Shown here piece by piece: positions 62,771-64,000 of a stretch of 64,000 nucleotides of DNA. The position numbers were made by a program, and so were the translations under genes. Every line of letters begins with the position of its first letter. Within the stretch, counting starts at the first letter, position 1. This DNA comes from Gyromitra esculenta (Eukaryota; Ascomycota; Pezizomycetes; Pezizales; Discinaceae). Location of the stretch: NCBI GenBank assembly GCA_038503075.1, contig JBCAML010000005.1, positions 2,232,001 to 2,296,000 of the forward strand, in the 5' to 3' direction. The notes beneath the pieces were generated by a model. It searched no databases. It was not told where the DNA came from and worked only from the letters and a program-made list of their open reading frames with translations.

Positions 62771-64000
62771 GAAATGAACAAAAGTAAGGCAGGCGTCTCT
62801 CGGAAATGGAAATAGAAATGGGTTGCTTCTTGGTTTTTTTTTGTTTTTTCCCTTGGAGCTTGTCTTGGTGGGTTTCGGGGAATGGGATTGATGTGTGGTT
62901 GTATGCGATGGTGAACAAAAATTTCCTAGTTACTTGGGTGCTTTTTTTTCCTGGTATCTACTTTTCTGGGGGTCTTTTTCAGGTATCTTCGTTTCACTGT
63001 GCAAAATTATTTTACCTTCTTCTTTTCTTATGGCAATGGTTTCTTCTTCCAAGAATAGGATCCCAGCAGTTCTTAGCTAGGGCCTGTTCGGTTGGGCGAC
63101 TCTATTAGGTCATGTGGATTGAGGGAAACCATGCGGGTTGTCTTTATTTGGCATACTGTTGTATGATGTTTGTTTTCTCGACCACTTACCTGGTTGGTCG
63201 TAAAGTGAGGGGGCGGTTGGGGGGGGTTTTCTTTTCTTTTCCTTTCTTTTCTTTCCTTTTCTTTCTTCCTGGCTATGGAATAAGGCCGAGGAAATAGGAA
63301 TTAGGTGATTATAGTGGACATGAGTGAGGTGTGGATAGTTAGCTAAGTTGGCAAGAGAAGGCTGAAAGAAAACTTGATTCTCTCAAAAATATGTTCAAGT
63401 TCGAGCGTGTCTGGGTGAAATTGCGAGGTTATTTAGAGTAGAACTTATTGAGGCTTGGGTATGTAGGGAATAGTCTCTGGATGGGAGTGCAGTGGTATTC
63501 TGAAAAAAGGAACCTTAGTCGCAGGTGATTAAAGTTAAGGCGGAGCGATCTTATATTGCAGATAGTAGATGAAGTGAGGGTAAGATGTGTTGCAAGATCT
63601 AAACAAATCGTATCCACACGAACAATACATAAGGTGCTGTGGGGCCTGGCCCACTGAAAAGTGCTACACACTGAAGATTGTAATACACAAGGAAAGCTAA
63701 ATTTCGAGAGAGAGTTTACTATACACGTGTCTGTAGAGGAAATCTATGAAAGTGCCCTCGGGGCACAGTATCTAACCGTGCTATATAGTACCTTTCAGCG
63801 ACAACCCTAAAACGCAAAAACTCATATATTAACTCCTTATACTTAGTTCTTACTGTTACCTCAAATGTAAATGATTATGTAAAGGTTCAAGGGTAAGCAG
63901 AGATTTCAGTCCTAAGAGAGTCACATTATTATTATTATTATTCCCCCCTGAAAGGATGATTTGAAGATGGGAAGAAGAAAAAAAGTGTCCGAGTGATCAC
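62771..64000. other. PAB1 3' flank, no gene seen
   Basis: T- and G-rich sequence with a TTTCTTTTCC-type tract (about 63229-63268) and an ATT run near 63927-63941. Open frames are short and unrecognised. Confidence 0.5.

Overview
The window looks like nuclear DNA of a filamentous ascomycete (Pezizomycotina). The genes carry short introns of about 46-77 nt with fungal donors (GTAAGT, GTATGT) and CTAA-type branch sites. Recognisable families include a poly(A)-binding protein, mitochondrial uS7, a Hul5-type HECT ligase, a GH43 arabinanase, F-box/ankyrin proteins and a Dot6-like Myb factor. Low gene density, TTAGGG-type motifs and C-to-T/G-to-A decay of repeats would fit a repeat-rich genome with RIP-like mutation. 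A Pezizomycetes (truffle/morel-like) origin is only a guess.

Layout. 1-2.7 kb: Myb-like factor on the minus strand, followed by its long, microsatellite-rich upstream region to about 5.3 kb. 5.3-23.7 kb: gene-poor, decayed DNA holding one unrecognised multi-exon gene candidate (6.6-7.6 kb), a full-length but broken GH6 cellulase copy (15.2-16.6 kb), nested inverted repeats (19.2-19.5 kb) and a MITE-like element with 41-bp perfect terminal inverted repeats (19.96-20.4 kb). 23.8-24.4 kb: a Ser-rich/acidic orphan. 24.5-33 kb: no gene recognised, many homopolymers and microsatellites, a second MITE-like element (27.9-28.4 kb) and a tRNA-like element (31.0 kb). 33.2-37.1 kb: two secreted-protein genes, a PEBP-cupredoxin fusion with a GPI-type tail and a five-exon GH43 endo-arabinanase. 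38.8-39.6 kb: a second tRNA-like element and a degenerate repeat patch. 40.1-44.6 kb: three related F-box/ankyrin genes, two of them divergent and one frameshifted. 44.6-50.9 kb: mostly decayed DNA with a Cys-rich orphan and a small membrane-protein fragment. 50.9-62.8 kb: a housekeeping block with Hul5-type HECT E3 (minus), mitochondrial uS7 (plus) and PAB1 (plus). 62.8-64 kb: PAB1 3' flank.

The genes split into a stable core (ubiquitin-proteasome, mitochondrial translation, mRNA poly(A) binding, ribosome-biogenesis-type regulation) and an accessory, secreted or rapidly evolving set (plant cell-wall enzymes, a copper-type surface protein, ankyrin proteins). All exon boundaries were inferred by eye from splice signals and family conservation; none was tested against transcripts.
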